Origin: Megasphaera sp. MJR8396C
GTDB lineage: Bacteria > Bacillota > Negativicutes > Veillonellales > Megasphaeraceae
Direction: 5' to 3'
NCBI RefSeq assembly: GCF_001546855.1
Contig: NZ_KQ958206.1
Location: 126,104-190,103, forward strand
Length of the DNA stretch: 64,000 nucleotides
The position numbers were made by a program, and so were the translations under genes. Position 1 is the stretch's first letter; each line of letters begins with the position of its first letter. Of this stretch, positions 8,513 to 16,515 are shown in pieces. The notes beneath the pieces are model-generated. The model made no database searches. It worked only from the letters and a program-made list of their open reading frames with translations, and was not told the origin of the DNA.

Positions 8513-8752
8513 TTACGTGTCATACCAAGAAAAAAGGGCCGTAGCGAGTAAGAGACATACCATAAAAGCCGCCGTGATGGGGAAGGCCCAGGACGCCGGG
8601 AAGAGAAGGGCGCAGCACAGATAGATGATGAATCCCAGCAGGGGGACGGCGATGAGCAGTGTCAAAAGGGACAGGCTAAGGGCGGAGAGGATTTCGATGA
8701 AAAGGGATATAAAGCTTTCTAAGAGGGACGAGCTTTGGTGATGGTGGCTCAT
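8513..8752 (-). CDS. Small two-helix membrane protein of unknown function
   Basis: 79 aa, not recognised. A short N-terminus (MSHHHQSSSLLES) is followed by two or three closely packed hydrophobic helices (about residues 15-45 and 50-75) with a Cys-Cys pair in LCCALLF. I place the start at ATG 8752, eight bases after AGGAGG; a TTG two codons upstream would sit only two bases from it. It has its own promoter and terminator, so it is a real, separately transcribed gene despite its size. Confidence 0.65.
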   Translation of the reverse strand: MSHHHQSSSLLESFISLFIEILSALSLSLLTLLIAVPLLGFIIYLCCALLFPASWAFPITAAFMVCLLLATALFSWYDT

Positions 8753-8795
8753 GAGCAAGACCTCCTGACGGCGTGACAGACAATCCTTTACTTTT

Positions 8796-8823
8796 ATTGT
8801 ATCAGAAGGGGCGGGAATGGCAA
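8796..8823 (-). promoter_or_regulatory. Promoter of the small membrane protein gene
   Basis: On the minus strand, TTGCCA (8823-8818), 16-nt spacer, and TACAAT (8801-8796) with an extended TGA before the -10. It lies about 45 bp before the start codon. Confidence 0.5.
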
Positions 8824-8950
8824 TAGGTCCTTGTGTGTGGCGCTTCAGGACATCGCCGGAAGGACGTTGAAAAGGCGGTCTGACCGAGGCAATCTATGCT
8901 GTGGCAGGGCCGATGACAGGACGGCATAGACTGATATCGGCATAAAATAT

Positions 8951-8980
8951 TTGCAATCGAGTCGGCAGATGGGCTATAAT
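8951..8980 (+). promoter_or_regulatory. Promoter of the yicC-remA-gmk-rpoZ-coaBC operon
   Basis: TTGCAA at 8951-8956, an 18-nt spacer, and TATAAT at 8975-8980, 34 bp before the yicC ATG. The 8824-8950 stretch between this and the divergent small gene shows nothing else I can support. Confidence 0.65.
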
Positions 8981-9014
8981 GAGGTATTGAATAGGTTATT
9001 AAGGGGGTTCGAAC

Positions 9015-9902
9015 ATGCGAAGTATGACGGGTTTTGGCAGGGGAACCGGCAATGACGGCAAACTGGCTGTTACCATTGAAATGCGGGCAGTGAACCAACG
9101 TTTTTTGGAATTGAATATACGGATGCCTCATGCCTACCTGGCTTTGGAAGATCAATTGCGCAGCGGCATTAAGGGCGTTTTGAAGCGGGGCAAGGTCGAC
9201 GTCTTTGTTACCGTTCAGGATTTGGCACCGGCAGCGCCGGATATCCAGATCGACGATGCTGCCCTGGGTGCCGTTAAAACGGCCCTTGAAGGGGCTAAGA
9301 GCCGCTTTTTTGATGGCAGTCCCGTCGTTTTAGGCGAGGTCATGGCCTTGACCAAGGACTGGTTCGTCCAGACGCCGCCGGCTATCGATACCGATGCCAG
9401 CTGGCCGCCTTTTGAAGAAGCCTTGCAGGGTGCCTTAGACAGCATGGTTGCCATGCGCCTTCGCGAAGGCGCCAATATCGGACGGGATCTGCTGTCCCGG
9501 GCCGCTGTCTTAAAAGGTCTGGTCGCAGACATTGCCGGCCGCAAGGAGGCTATGACGGCAGCTTATCAAGAACGGCTGGAAAAGAAAATCCGCCAGCTCA
9601 TCGATAAAGCTCAGGCCTCCGTGCCCGACGAAGACCGACTCTTACAGGAAGTCGCCATGTATTCCGATAAGGTCGACGTTACGGAAGAAGTCGTCCGCTT
9701 TGAAAGCCATTTGAATCAGCTCCACGGCATGCTGGAAAGCGACGGCGAAGTCGGTCGAAAACTGGATTTCCTCATTCAAGAAATGAACCGCGAAGCCAAT
9801 ACCATCGGCTCCAAGGCCGGCGATTTATCCGTCACCGAGTCGGTGCTGCAGCTAAAGAATGAAATCGAAAAAATCCGCGAGCAGGTGCAGAATATCGAAT
9901 GA
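9015..9902 (+). CDS. yicC: YicC/YloC family endoribonuclease
   Basis: 295 aa, full length. The start [10 protein letters not shown] is the hallmark of the family and the end, [29 protein letters not shown], is the conserved DUF1732 tail. YicC proteins are hexameric RNases; in E. coli YicC helps degrade a small RNA. A coiled coil covers about residues 160-260. First gene of the cluster, overlapping remA by four bases (ATGA). Confidence 0.9.
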   Translation: MRSMTGFGRGTGNDGKLAVTIEMRAVNQRFLELNIRMPHAYLALEDQLRSGIKGVLKRGKVDVFVTVQDLAPAAPDIQIDDAALGAVKTALEGAKSRFFDGSPVVLGEVMALTKDWFVQTPPAIDTDASWPPFEEALQGALDSMVAMRLREGANIGRDLLSRAAVLKGLVADIAGRKEAMTAAYQERLEKKIRQLIDKAQASVPDEDRLLQEVAMYSDKVDVTEEVVRFESHLNQLHGMLESDGEVGRKLDFLIQEMNREANTIGSKAGDLSVTESVLQLKNEIEKIREQVQNIE

Positions 9903-10189
9903 TGAACTTTAATTTGTTAAATATCGGCTTCGGCAATGTCGTCATGGGCGATAAGGTCGTGGCCATGATCAGCCCGGAATCGGCGCCGATCAAACGCCTT
10001 ATCCAAGATGCCCGGGACGGAAACACCCTCATCGATGCGTCCTTTGGCCGCAAGACGCGGTCCGTCATCGTTATGGATAACGGCTGGATCATCTTGTCGG
10101 CCCTTCAGCCGGAAACCATTTCCCACCGTATCGTGTCGGCAGGCAGCGATGCCTTTCCCAGCGATGCAGCGGAAGAAGAAAGGGAGTAA
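9899..10189 (+). CDS. remA: RemA/DUF370 family DNA-binding regulator
   Basis: 96 aa. The sequence [15 protein letters not shown], then [19 protein letters not shown] and [25 protein letters not shown], is the DUF370 family throughout. In Bacillus subtilis RemA activates biofilm matrix and osmoprotection genes by wrapping DNA as an octameric ring. Here the target is unknown, and the position before gmk is the standard one. An alternative ATG lies one codon later. The last 10 residues (DAAEEERE) are a charged tail longer than in some homologues. Confidence 0.9.
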   Translation: MMNFNLLNIGFGNVVMGDKVVAMISPESAPIKRLIQDARDGNTLIDASFGRKTRSVIVMDNGWIILSALQPETISHRIVSAGSDAFPSDAAEEERE

Positions 10190-10193
10190 TACT

Positions 10194-10808
10194 ATGAATG
10201 ATTCCGGACTGCTCATCGTCGTATCCGGCCCGTCCGGAGCCGGGAAGGGAACGATTTGTGCGGCCCTGCGCAAACTGTTCCCCAATATCCAATATTCCAT
10301 TTCCATGACGACTCGTCAGCCCCGACCGGGAGAAGTCGACGGCGTCAATTACTATTTCGCAGACAATGCCCGCTTTGAACAGATGCTTTCAGAAGATGCC
10401 TTTTTGGAACACGCCAAGGTCTACGACCATTATTACGGCACGCCCAAGAAATACGTTTATCAGATGCTGGAAGAAGGCCAGCACGTCATGCTGGAAATCG
10501 ATATCCAAGGGGCGATGCAGGTCAAGGAACGCTACCCCAAGGGCGTCTTCATTTACATCGTGCCGCCGAGCCGCGCCGTTCTGGAACACCGCCTGCGCAG
10601 CCGCCAGACCGATACCGAGGAAGTCATTGCCGGCCGCTTGTCCAAAGCCCGGGAAGAACTGGATTGGATCGACCGCTATGACTATGTCATCGTCAATGAC
10701 GATTTGGACACGGCTATTGACGATGCGGCCTCGATCATAAAAGCCGAACAGTGTAAAGTCATGCGCAATGTCAAGAACATTGCACAGACGAAAGAATTGT
10801 ATAAATGA
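10194..10808 (+). CDS. gmk: Guanylate kinase
   Basis: 204 aa. It phosphorylates GMP to GDP with ATP. The P-loop GPSGAGKGTI, the GMP-binding SMTTRQPRPGEVDGVNYYF and EHAKVYDHYYGTPK, and the lid region LRSRQTDTEEVIAGRL are all present, and length is normal. The ATG at 10194 is chosen over upstream in-frame codons because it follows AAAGGGAG and gives the family N-terminus ending in IVVSGPSG. Five bp after remA; rpoZ follows 16 bp later. Confidence 0.96.
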   Translation: MNDSGLLIVVSGPSGAGKGTICAALRKLFPNIQYSISMTTRQPRPGEVDGVNYYFADNARFEQMLSEDAFLEHAKVYDHYYGTPKKYVYQMLEEGQHVMLEIDIQGAMQVKERYPKGVFIYIVPPSRAVLEHRLRSRQTDTEEVIAGRLSKAREELDWIDRYDYVIVNDDLDTAIDDAASIIKAEQCKVMRNVKNIAQTKELYK

Positions 10809-10824
10809 TTAGGAGAGATGAACT

Positions 10825-11034
10825 ATGTTAATTAAACCGACCCTTGAATCTTTGATGCAGAAAGTAGACAGCAAATATACACTGGTTACCCTGGCTGCCA
10901 AACGCGCCCGTGAACTGACCGACCACGATGAAGCCCTGGTCAACGTCGATACGAACAAAGTCGTTTCCATTGCCATGGAAGAAATCGACCAGAATAAGAT
11001 TACTTATGAAGCCCCTCGCGACGGCATTAAATGA
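10825..11034 (+). CDS. rpoZ: RNA polymerase omega subunit
   Basis: 69 aa, the usual size. The pattern LESLMQKVDSKYTLVTLAAKRARELT is the omega signature that folds against beta-prime. It supports polymerase assembly and, in some lineages, ppGpp response. AGGAGA precedes the ATG. It follows gmk as in most Firmicutes. Confidence 0.95.
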   Translation: MLIKPTLESLMQKVDSKYTLVTLAAKRARELTDHDEALVNVDTNKVVSIAMEEIDQNKITYEAPRDGIK

Positions 11035-11050
11035 CACGGAGGTACTTGCC

Positions 11051-12268
11051 ATGAGTTTGGAAGGGAAAAAGATTGTCCTCGGCATTACGGGCGGCATTGC
11101 AGCCTTTAAGGCGGCATCCATTGCCAGTCAGCTTCGTAAGTCAGGGGCTGAAGTCAAATGTATCATGACGGCCCATGCAACCGAGCTGATTACGCCGCTG
11201 ACGCTGCGGGAAATCTCAGGAAATCCCGTTGCCGTTTCCATGTTTGAAGACGTTCCGGAATTCAACGTCGAACACATCGCCCTGGCTCGTTGGGCTGACG
11301 TCCTGGTCATTGCCCCGGCGACGGCCAATATCATCGGTAAGATTGCCAATGGCATTGCCGACGACATGCTGACGACGACGGTCATGGCGACGACGGCCCC
11401 GATTTTAATCGCGCCGGCCATGAACAGCAATATGTATATGAATCCCATTACCCAGGATAATATGGCCAAGCTGAAAAAATTCGGCTACCATCTCATCGAA
11501 CCCGACAGCGGATACCTGGCCTGCGGCATCACCGGCATCGGTCGCCTGCCTGATCCCGGCGACATCGTCGATTACATCGAACTGTTGGCCTGTCAAAATG
11601 ATTTGCTCAAGGGCAAAAAAGTTATCGTAACGGCCGGCGGTACGCGGGAACCCATCGATCCGGTCCGCTTCATTGGCAATCATTCCAGCGGCCGCATGGG
11701 CTTTGCCATTGCCAAAGCTGCCGTTGCCGCCGGAGCCGAAGTCACCCTCGTCGCCGGTACGACGGATAATCTCAAGACGCCCGTAGGTCTTGCCCGCCGC
11801 ATCGACGTCAACAGCACCAACGACATGAAAGCCGCTGTCGAATCGTATTATGACGACTGCGATTTAGTCATCAAGGCCGCTGCCGTTGCCGATTACCGTG
11901 CCGCTCATCCGGCTGCCGACAAGATCAAGAAAAACGACGACGTCCTGAATCTTGAAATGACCAAGAATCCGGACATCCTCTATGGATTGGGCCAGCATAA
12001 AACCCATCAGGTCCTGGTCGGTTTTGCCGCTGAGACGACGAATGTCATCGAATACGGTACCAAGAAGCTTCAGAAAAAGAATCTCGATATGCTCGTTGCC
12101 AACGACGTCAGTGCTGAAGGCGCCGGCTTCCAGGGGACGACCAATATTGCCACCTTACTGTTTCCCGACGGCTCTTCGGAGAAATTAGAAAAGATGGCCA
12201 AAGACGAATTGGCATCCATCATCGTAGCTCGTGCGGCTGCGATTATCGACGCCAAAACTTCCAAATAA
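11051..12268 (+). CDS. coaBC: Bifunctional phosphopantothenoylcysteine decarboxylase/phosphopantothenate-cysteine ligase
   Basis: 405 aa. It carries out two steps of coenzyme A synthesis. The N-terminal CoaC flavoprotein half (about 1-190) has GITGGIAAFKA, the catalytic His in NVEHIALARWAD, and PAMNSNMY with the CoaC active-site Asn. The C-terminal CoaB half begins at KKVIVTAGGTREPIDPVRFIGNHSSGRMG, and KAAAVADYR with KIKK (pantothenoyl-binding Lys) follows. The ATG at 11051 follows ACGGAGG; the longer open frame runs back through rpoZ. It ends the first half of the conserved cluster. Confidence 0.95.
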   Translation: MSLEGKKIVLGITGGIAAFKAASIASQLRKSGAEVKCIMTAHATELITPLTLREISGNPVAVSMFEDVPEFNVEHIALARWADVLVIAPATANIIGKIANGIADDMLTTTVMATTAPILIAPAMNSNMYMNPITQDNMAKLKKFGYHLIEPDSGYLACGITGIGRLPDPGDIVDYIELLACQNDLLKGKKVIVTAGGTREPIDPVRFIGNHSSGRMGFAIAKAAVAAGAEVTLVAGTTDNLKTPVGLARRIDVNSTNDMKAAVESYYDDCDLVIKAAAVADYRAAHPAADKIKKNDDVLNLEMTKNPDILYGLGQHKTHQVLVGFAAETTNVIEYGTKKLQKKNLDMLVANDVSAEGAGFQGTTNIATLLFPDGSSEKLEKMAKDELASIIVARAAAIIDAKTSK

Positions 12269-12279
12269 AAGGCATACTG

Positions 12280-12330
12280 AAAGACCATTTCGACAGCTGT
12301 GATGCACAGTCTGTCGGAGTGGTCTTTTTT
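12280..12330 (+). terminator. Terminator after coaBC
   Basis: AAAGACC...GGTCTTTTTT outer stem with inner TCGACAG/CTGTCGGA, then a T run at 12325-12330. Confidence 0.8.
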
Positions 12331-12396
12331 ACTACTTCCTCACATTATCCATAGCAGCTATACAAAAAGTGCGTACTTCTCGTTTTGAACATCTTA

Positions 12397-12405
12397 TGCT
12401 ATACT
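12397..12405 (+). promoter_or_regulatory. Extended -10 promoter for the nitroreductase gene
   Basis: TGCTATACT is a TGn-extended -10 with no good -35 upstream. It lies about 79 bp before the start, so the transcript would have a fairly long leader. Confidence 0.4.
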
Positions 12406-12483
12406 AAAATAGTCAAGATTTAAAGTGAGATACATGATTACGTTTAGTGAAACATATACGATTGCCTAGAAAGGATGATCCAC

Positions 12484-13152
12484 ATGAACATTGCTGCAGC
12501 CGATATTTTAAAAGCCTTTAATTTCCGACACGCCACCAAGAGCTACGATGCTTCGAAAAAAGTATCGGACGCCGATTTCCATACGATTTTGGAAGCAGGT
12601 CGGTTATCGCCGAGCTCCTTTGGTTTTGAGCCCTGGAAGTTTTTAGTCATTGAACGCCAGGACATTAAGGATAAATTATTCCCCCTGGCCTGGGGCGCTC
12701 AGAACAGCTTAAGGGGAGCCAGCCATTTCGTGATTGTATTGGCTCGTAAGAAAGTCGATACCTTGTACAGTTCGCCTTACATTACCCACATCATGAGAGA
12801 CGTCCAGCATTTGCCGGAAGATGCCGAACAGGGGAGAAAAGCGGCCTTTGAAGCCTTCCAGAAGGATGATTTCAACTTATTGGAAAGCGACCGGGCCATC
12901 TTTGACTGGGCCAGCAAACAGACCTATCTGGCTTTGGCCAATATGATGACGACGGCGGCTATGCTCGGCATCGATTCCTGCCCTATTGAAGGCTTTAACC
13001 GCAGCAAGGTCGAAGCCATGTTGGCCGAAGAAGGTCTCCTCGATAAGGAACATTTCGGCGTTTCGGTCATGGCCAGCTTCGGCTATCACAATGATGAACC
13101 GTACGCTAAAACGCGGCAGGCCATGGAAGACATCGTTACTTGGGTTAAATAA
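12484..13152 (+). CDS. Nitroreductase family NAD(P)H-dependent flavin oxidoreductase
   Basis: 222 aa. It is an FMN-dependent reductase of the NfsB/DrgA group: FNFRHATKSYD binds the FMN phosphate, RLSPSSFGFEPWKF is the conserved core near the flavin, and MLGIDSCPIEGFN closes the site. Likely reduces quinones, nitroaromatics or flavins in the cytosol; the natural substrate is unknown. The start is ATG 12484, eight bases after AGAAAGGA; an upstream ATG at 12475 overlaps the ribosome site and is less likely. A single-gene unit with its own terminator, placed where the coaBC-priA order is normally continuous. Confidence 0.88.
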   Translation: MNIAAADILKAFNFRHATKSYDASKKVSDADFHTILEAGRLSPSSFGFEPWKFLVIERQDIKDKLFPLAWGAQNSLRGASHFVIVLARKKVDTLYSSPYITHIMRDVQHLPEDAEQGRKAAFEAFQKDDFNLLESDRAIFDWASKQTYLALANMMTTAAMLGIDSCPIEGFNRSKVEAMLAEEGLLDKEHFGVSVMASFGYHNDEPYAKTRQAMEDIVTWVK

Positions 13153-13178
13153 GGAAAGACTTCTTTCAATTGCATAAC

Positions 13179-13227
13179 AAACGGCAAGAACAGTCGGGTG
13201 AATCTGCTGTTCTTGCCGTTTTTTTTT
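13179..13227 (+). terminator. Terminator of the nitroreductase gene
   Basis: A perfect 15-bp stem (13179-13193 with 13207-13221) followed by T at 13219-13227. It touches the end of the converging minus-strand gene. Confidence 0.85.
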
Positions 13228-14860
13228 ATATGTTTTTGGCGTATTCCATGACGGCCTTGGCAAAGCCGTTTAAATTCGTTGTCTTAATGGGGATATAGGG
13301 GCAGCCCATGTCCCGGGCCGCGGCCATGGCCCATTTGACCAGGTCAGTCTGGCCTTCGCTCAAGTTGAGGACTAACAGCGAGGAGGCTCGCAGGATTCGG
13401 TCGTCACCGGTATAGCCGCTGAGGACGGCGGCCGTCGGGAAGCGGCGCTTTATCCGGCGCTGCCATTCGGGAGTGCCGCCGGCCAAGGCGATTTGGCGGC
13501 CGGCCAGGAAGCGGTCGAGGCTGTGGGTGTAGTCGCGCTGGGTCATAAAGGACGGCAGTTCGAGGCCTCGGTCTTCGGATTCTTTCTTGGCCTTTGCCGG
13601 TTTGGCAGCGGCAGGCTCAGTCGTTTTTGCGTCTGTTTCCGGTTTGGCGGTTGCTGTTTCAGCCGTTTTAGCCAGTTCTTCGGAAGAGCCCTGATTGGTA
13701 GGTATGATCGGCTTGGCGGAATCGGGTCCTTCGACGGTTTTTTCGGGGGCCGTCGATGTTTCCGGAGTCGGTTGCGCTGTCGGCGTTGTTTCTTTGTCCG
13801 GCGATGACGTTTTGGCCGTTACCGTCGCTCCCATGGGTGTCGTCGAAGTCGTCGTTTCCACTGCTTTTGAAGGCACTGTCGCTGTGACCGGCGCGTCGGC
13901 TTTCACCGGTGTCGATGGGGTGATGGGCGCTGCCGGTTTTACGGTGTTTTCGGCCTTCGGGGCAGCTACCAGCTTTTCTGGTTCCGTCGCGGCGGCCTTT
14001 TTGGCTGCATCAGGGTTGGCCTGATATTTACGAAGGGTCTGGCGCAGGGTCAACAGCTCCGATACCTGAATGGCTGCTTTTTCCTTGATCCGTTCCGTAT
14101 ATTCTTCTTGTTGGCGGAGTGTCGCTTCATAGTGCTGGAGGTCCTGTTGACGGCCGCTCCGTTCTTCGTCCAGTTCTTGGCGCAGCCGTTCCAGTTCGGC
14201 AAGGACGGTCTTTCGGTTCTGGGCTTCCAGACGCAGGCGCAGGAGTTCTTCCCGGTCGGCTTCCATCTGAGCTTTTTCCTGGCGCAGCTGAAGGAGTTCT
14301 TCTCGTTCTTCGCCGGCAATCATGGCCGGTGTCTTACTGCCGGCGTCCTGGCTTTCATCGACCCAGGGGCCGTCATACATGGCCATCAAGTAGATGCCTA
14401 AGGCCTGGGCGGCCATGTGTTTGGCCTGTTGGATGTCTTCAAAGACGTCGCTCAACCCGACCAGTTCATCGTCGGTCTTTAGCATTAAGAGGTCGATCAT
14501 GCCCATGTAGGACTCGTCGTCCGTCGTCTGGGCCGTAGCGTAGCGTTCCAGGCGAATTGTGCCGGCATAGATTTCCGTGGCATTTCGTTTCGATGCATAA
14601 TAGGTATTGATGAGGAGGCGGTCCGGTGTCCGTTCGTATATCCGGAGAATCATGGCTTCTTCCCGCTCGGTGCCGTTATAGCGGATGAAGGCCAGGCTTT
14701 CGCGCTGCAGTAAGGTCGTTACCAATCCTTGGGTACGATACCATTTATCCCAGATTTCTACGCGTTTGGCCAAACGCAGATCTGCCGTTTTGCAATGGGT
14801 GGCAAAGTCAAAATAAGGGTCGTTGAAAAATATATCTCTTGGCCGCAATTTGGTCATCAT
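13226..14860 (-). CDS. Coiled-coil protein with long Ala/Pro/Thr linker and DUF2325-like C-terminal domain
   Basis: About 544 aa, not a family I recognise as a whole. An N-terminal globular part (1-170) has no known motif. A coiled coil rich in Glu/Arg/Gln follows (about 185-285: REELLRLRLEAQ, LERLRQELDEE). About 150 residues are then almost only Ala, Pro, Thr, Lys and Glu, a disordered linker. The last 100 residues (RQIALAGGTPEWQRRIKRRFP...VLNLSEGQTDLVKWAMAAARDMGCPYIPIKTTNLNGF) resemble DUF2325, a Rossmann-like domain. No signal peptide, so cytosolic. Several ATGs crowd the start (14866, 14860, 14857) after GAAAGGA; 14860 is my choice. It is divergent from metK with a clear promoter. Confidence 0.7.
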   Translation of the reverse strand: MMTKLRPRDIFFNDPYFDFATHCKTADLRLAKRVEIWDKWYRTQGLVTTLLQRESLAFIRYNGTEREEAMILRIYERTPDRLLINTYYASKRNATEIYAGTIRLERYATAQTTDDESYMGMIDLLMLKTDDELVGLSDVFEDIQQAKHMAAQALGIYLMAMYDGPWVDESQDAGSKTPAMIAGEEREELLQLRQEKAQMEADREELLRLRLEAQNRKTVLAELERLRQELDEERSGRQQDLQHYEATLRQQEEYTERIKEKAAIQVSELLTLRQTLRKYQANPDAAKKAAATEPEKLVAAPKAENTVKPAAPITPSTPVKADAPVTATVPSKAVETTTSTTPMGATVTAKTSSPDKETTPTAQPTPETSTAPEKTVEGPDSAKPIIPTNQGSSEELAKTAETATAKPETDAKTTEPAAAKPAKAKKESEDRGLELPSFMTQRDYTHSLDRFLAGRQIALAGGTPEWQRRIKRRFPTAAVLSGYTGDDRILRASSLLVLNLSEGQTDLVKWAMAAARDMGCPYIPIKTTNLNGFAKAVMEYAKNI

Positions 14861-14885
14861 AATCATCCTTTCTTCCTATCTATTC

Positions 14886-14914
14886 ATTATAACGTTTTCT
14901 GTAGCGGATGTAAA
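14886..14914 (-). promoter_or_regulatory. Promoter of the DUF2325-like gene
   Basis: On the minus strand, TTTACA (14914-14909), 17-nt spacer, and TATAAT (14891-14886). It lies about 26 bp before the start codons. Confidence 0.7.
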
Positions 14915-15003
14915 AAACATTCTGCCGGAAGTGCCGGGAGAGGGAGGGACTGATGAAAATTTGAGGGAGGATAGAACTCATGTTTGCTATACCAAAAAAG
15001 AAC

Positions 15004-15032
15004 TTGCAAAATAGAGGGGTTTGAATTATAAT
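15004..15032 (+). promoter_or_regulatory. Promoter of the SAM riboswitch-metK transcript
   Basis: TTGCAA at 15004-15009, 17-nt spacer, consensus TATAAT at 15027-15032. Transcription would begin near 15040, just before the riboswitch. Confidence 0.75.
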
Positions 15033-15053
15033 GAACCAGTAAATCAAATAAAG

Positions 15054-15152
15054 AACCATCAAGAGACGACGGAGGGACTGGCCCTATGATGTCGCAGCAA
15101 CCTTCATCAATGAAAGGTGCTAATTCCAGCAGTCTTATACTGGCAGATGGGG
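15054..15152 (+). promoter_or_regulatory. SAM-I (S-box) riboswitch aptamer
   Basis: The conserved core elements appear in order: CAAGAGA, GGAGGGACTGGCCC, ATGATG, GCAGCAACC, and GGTGCTAATTCC. P1 pairs CCATC (15056-15060) with GATGG (15146-15150). P3 is ACCTTCAT with ATGAAAGGT, and P4 is CCAG with CTGG. It binds S-adenosylmethionine and should shut off metK when SAM is plentiful, through the terminator that follows. Confidence 0.95.
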
Positions 15153-15160
15153 ATTGGAAG

Positions 15161-15200
15161 CCCCTCTCATGACAGTCATGAATGAGGGGAATTTTTTTTT
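15161..15200 (+). terminator. Riboswitch-controlled terminator before metK
   Basis: CCCCTCTCATGAC and GTCATGAATGAGGGG form the stem, followed by nine T. The GGGG just 5' of it (15149-15152), at the edge of P1, can pair with CCCC of the left arm, a plausible antiterminator for the SAM-free state. Confidence 0.9.
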
Positions 15201-15214
15201 AAGGAGGAAAACTC

Positions 15215-16405
15215 ATGGTGAAAAATCGTGAATTCTTTACATCTGAATCCGTAACCGAAGGGCATCCGGATAAAATGGCTGACCAAATTTCTGACAGCAT
15301 TTTGGATGCCATTCTTGCAAAAGATAAAAATGCCCGCGTTGCTTGTGAAACCTTAGTGACCACCGGGATGGTCCATGTCGTCGGTGAAATTTCGACGACG
15401 TGCTACGTTGATATTCCGCACATCGTTCGTGAAACCATTCGTTCCATCGGTTATACCCGTGCGAAATACGGCTTTGACTGCGATACTTGCGGTGTCTTGG
15501 TATCCCTCGACGAACAGTCCCCGGACATTGCCATGGGCGTCGACGATGCCTTGGAAAAGAAGGAAGGCAATACGGACCAGTTCGACACCATCGGTGCCGG
15601 CGACCAGGGCATGATGTTCGGCTATGCCACCAACGAAACGGATGACTACATGCCCCTGCCGGTTTCCTTAGCTCACCGCTTGGCACGCCGCTTGGCCAGT
15701 GTTCGTAAAGACGGCACCTTGTCCTACCTTCGTCCGGACGGCAAGACCCAGGTTACCGTCGAATATGAAGACGGCAAACCGGTCCGCATCGATACCATCG
15801 TCATCTCGGCCCAGCACAGCCCGGAAATCACGCGGGAACAGATCGAAAAAGACCTCCTCGAATTCGTCATCAAACCGGAACTCCCGCAGGGCTTATTCGA
15901 TGATAAGACGAAACTCTTCATCAACCCGACGGGTCGTTTCGTCATCGGCGGTCCTCAGGGCGACTCCGGTCTTACGGGTCGTAAGATCATCGTCGATACC
16001 TATGGCGGCATGGCTCGTCACGGCGGCGGTGCTTTCTCCGGTAAGGATCCCACAAAGGTCGACCGTTCGGCCGCTTATGCAGCTCGTTACGTCGCTAAGA
16101 ACGTCGTAGCTGCCGGCCTTGCCGATAAGTGCGAAATCCAGTTGGCATACGCTATCGGCGTAGCCCGCCCGGTTTCGATTCACGTAGAAACCTTCGGTAC
16201 CGGTAAAGTTGACAATGAAAAGATTGTCGAACTCATCGAAAAGAATTTTGACCTTCGTCCGGCTGGCATCATTGCCATGCTCGACTTACAGCGGCCGATT
16301 TACAAACAGACTGCTGCTTATGGCCACTTCGGCCGCAACGATCTCAACCTGCCTTGGGAACAGACCGATAAAGCGGAAACGCTCCGCAAAGAAGCCGGTT
16401 TATAA
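15215..16405 (+). CDS. metK: S-adenosylmethionine synthetase
   Basis: 396 aa, normal length. It makes SAM from methionine and ATP. Present are the N-terminal [20 protein letters not shown] (ATP/metal), [12 protein letters not shown], and [22 protein letters not shown] (the P-loop-like phosphate site). AAGGAGG precedes the ATG. It is preceded by its own SAM riboswitch, so it is feedback-regulated by its product, and it is terminated before priA. The SAM made here feeds speD and the RlmN and RsmB methyltransferases in this window. Confidence 0.97.
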   Translation: MVKNREFFTSESVTEGHPDKMADQISDSILDAILAKDKNARVACETLVTTGMVHVVGEISTTCYVDIPHIVRETIRSIGYTRAKYGFDCDTCGVLVSLDEQSPDIAMGVDDALEKKEGNTDQFDTIGAGDQGMMFGYATNETDDYMPLPVSLAHRLARRLASVRKDGTLSYLRPDGKTQVTVEYEDGKPVRIDTIVISAQHSPEITREQIEKDLLEFVIKPELPQGLFDDKTKLFINPTGRFVIGGPQGDSGLTGRKIIVDTYGGMARHGGGAFSGKDPTKVDRSAAYAARYVAKNVVAAGLADKCEIQLAYAIGVARPVSIHVETFGTGKVDNEKIVELIEKNFDLRPAGIIAMLDLQRPIYKQTAAYGHFGRNDLNLPWEQTDKAETLRKEAGL

Positions 16406-16412
16406 TTGAGAT

Positions 16413-16456
16413 GCAGAGACTGCCGCAGCTACGGCAGTCTCTTTCTGTTTTTGGGC
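16413..16456 (+). terminator. Terminator after metK
   Basis: AGAGACTGCCG (16415-16425) pairs with CGGCAGTCTCT (16432-16442), then a T-rich tail CTTTCTGTTTTT. Confidence 0.85.
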
Positions 16457-16515
16457 GTATGCCCTCGGACGGCAGCGACGAACCTTGGCTGCAGCCCTTA
16501 TGAGGAGGTATGTCC

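Noticed and set aside
12385-12405. TTGAAC-TATACT as a promoter of the nitroreductase
   Set aside because: Only 9 nt between the boxes; the extended -10 alone is the better reading.
14119-14538. Plus-strand ORF opposite the coiled-coil gene
   Set aside because: Arg/Pro-rich product typical of antisense to a Glu/Gln-rich coiled coil.
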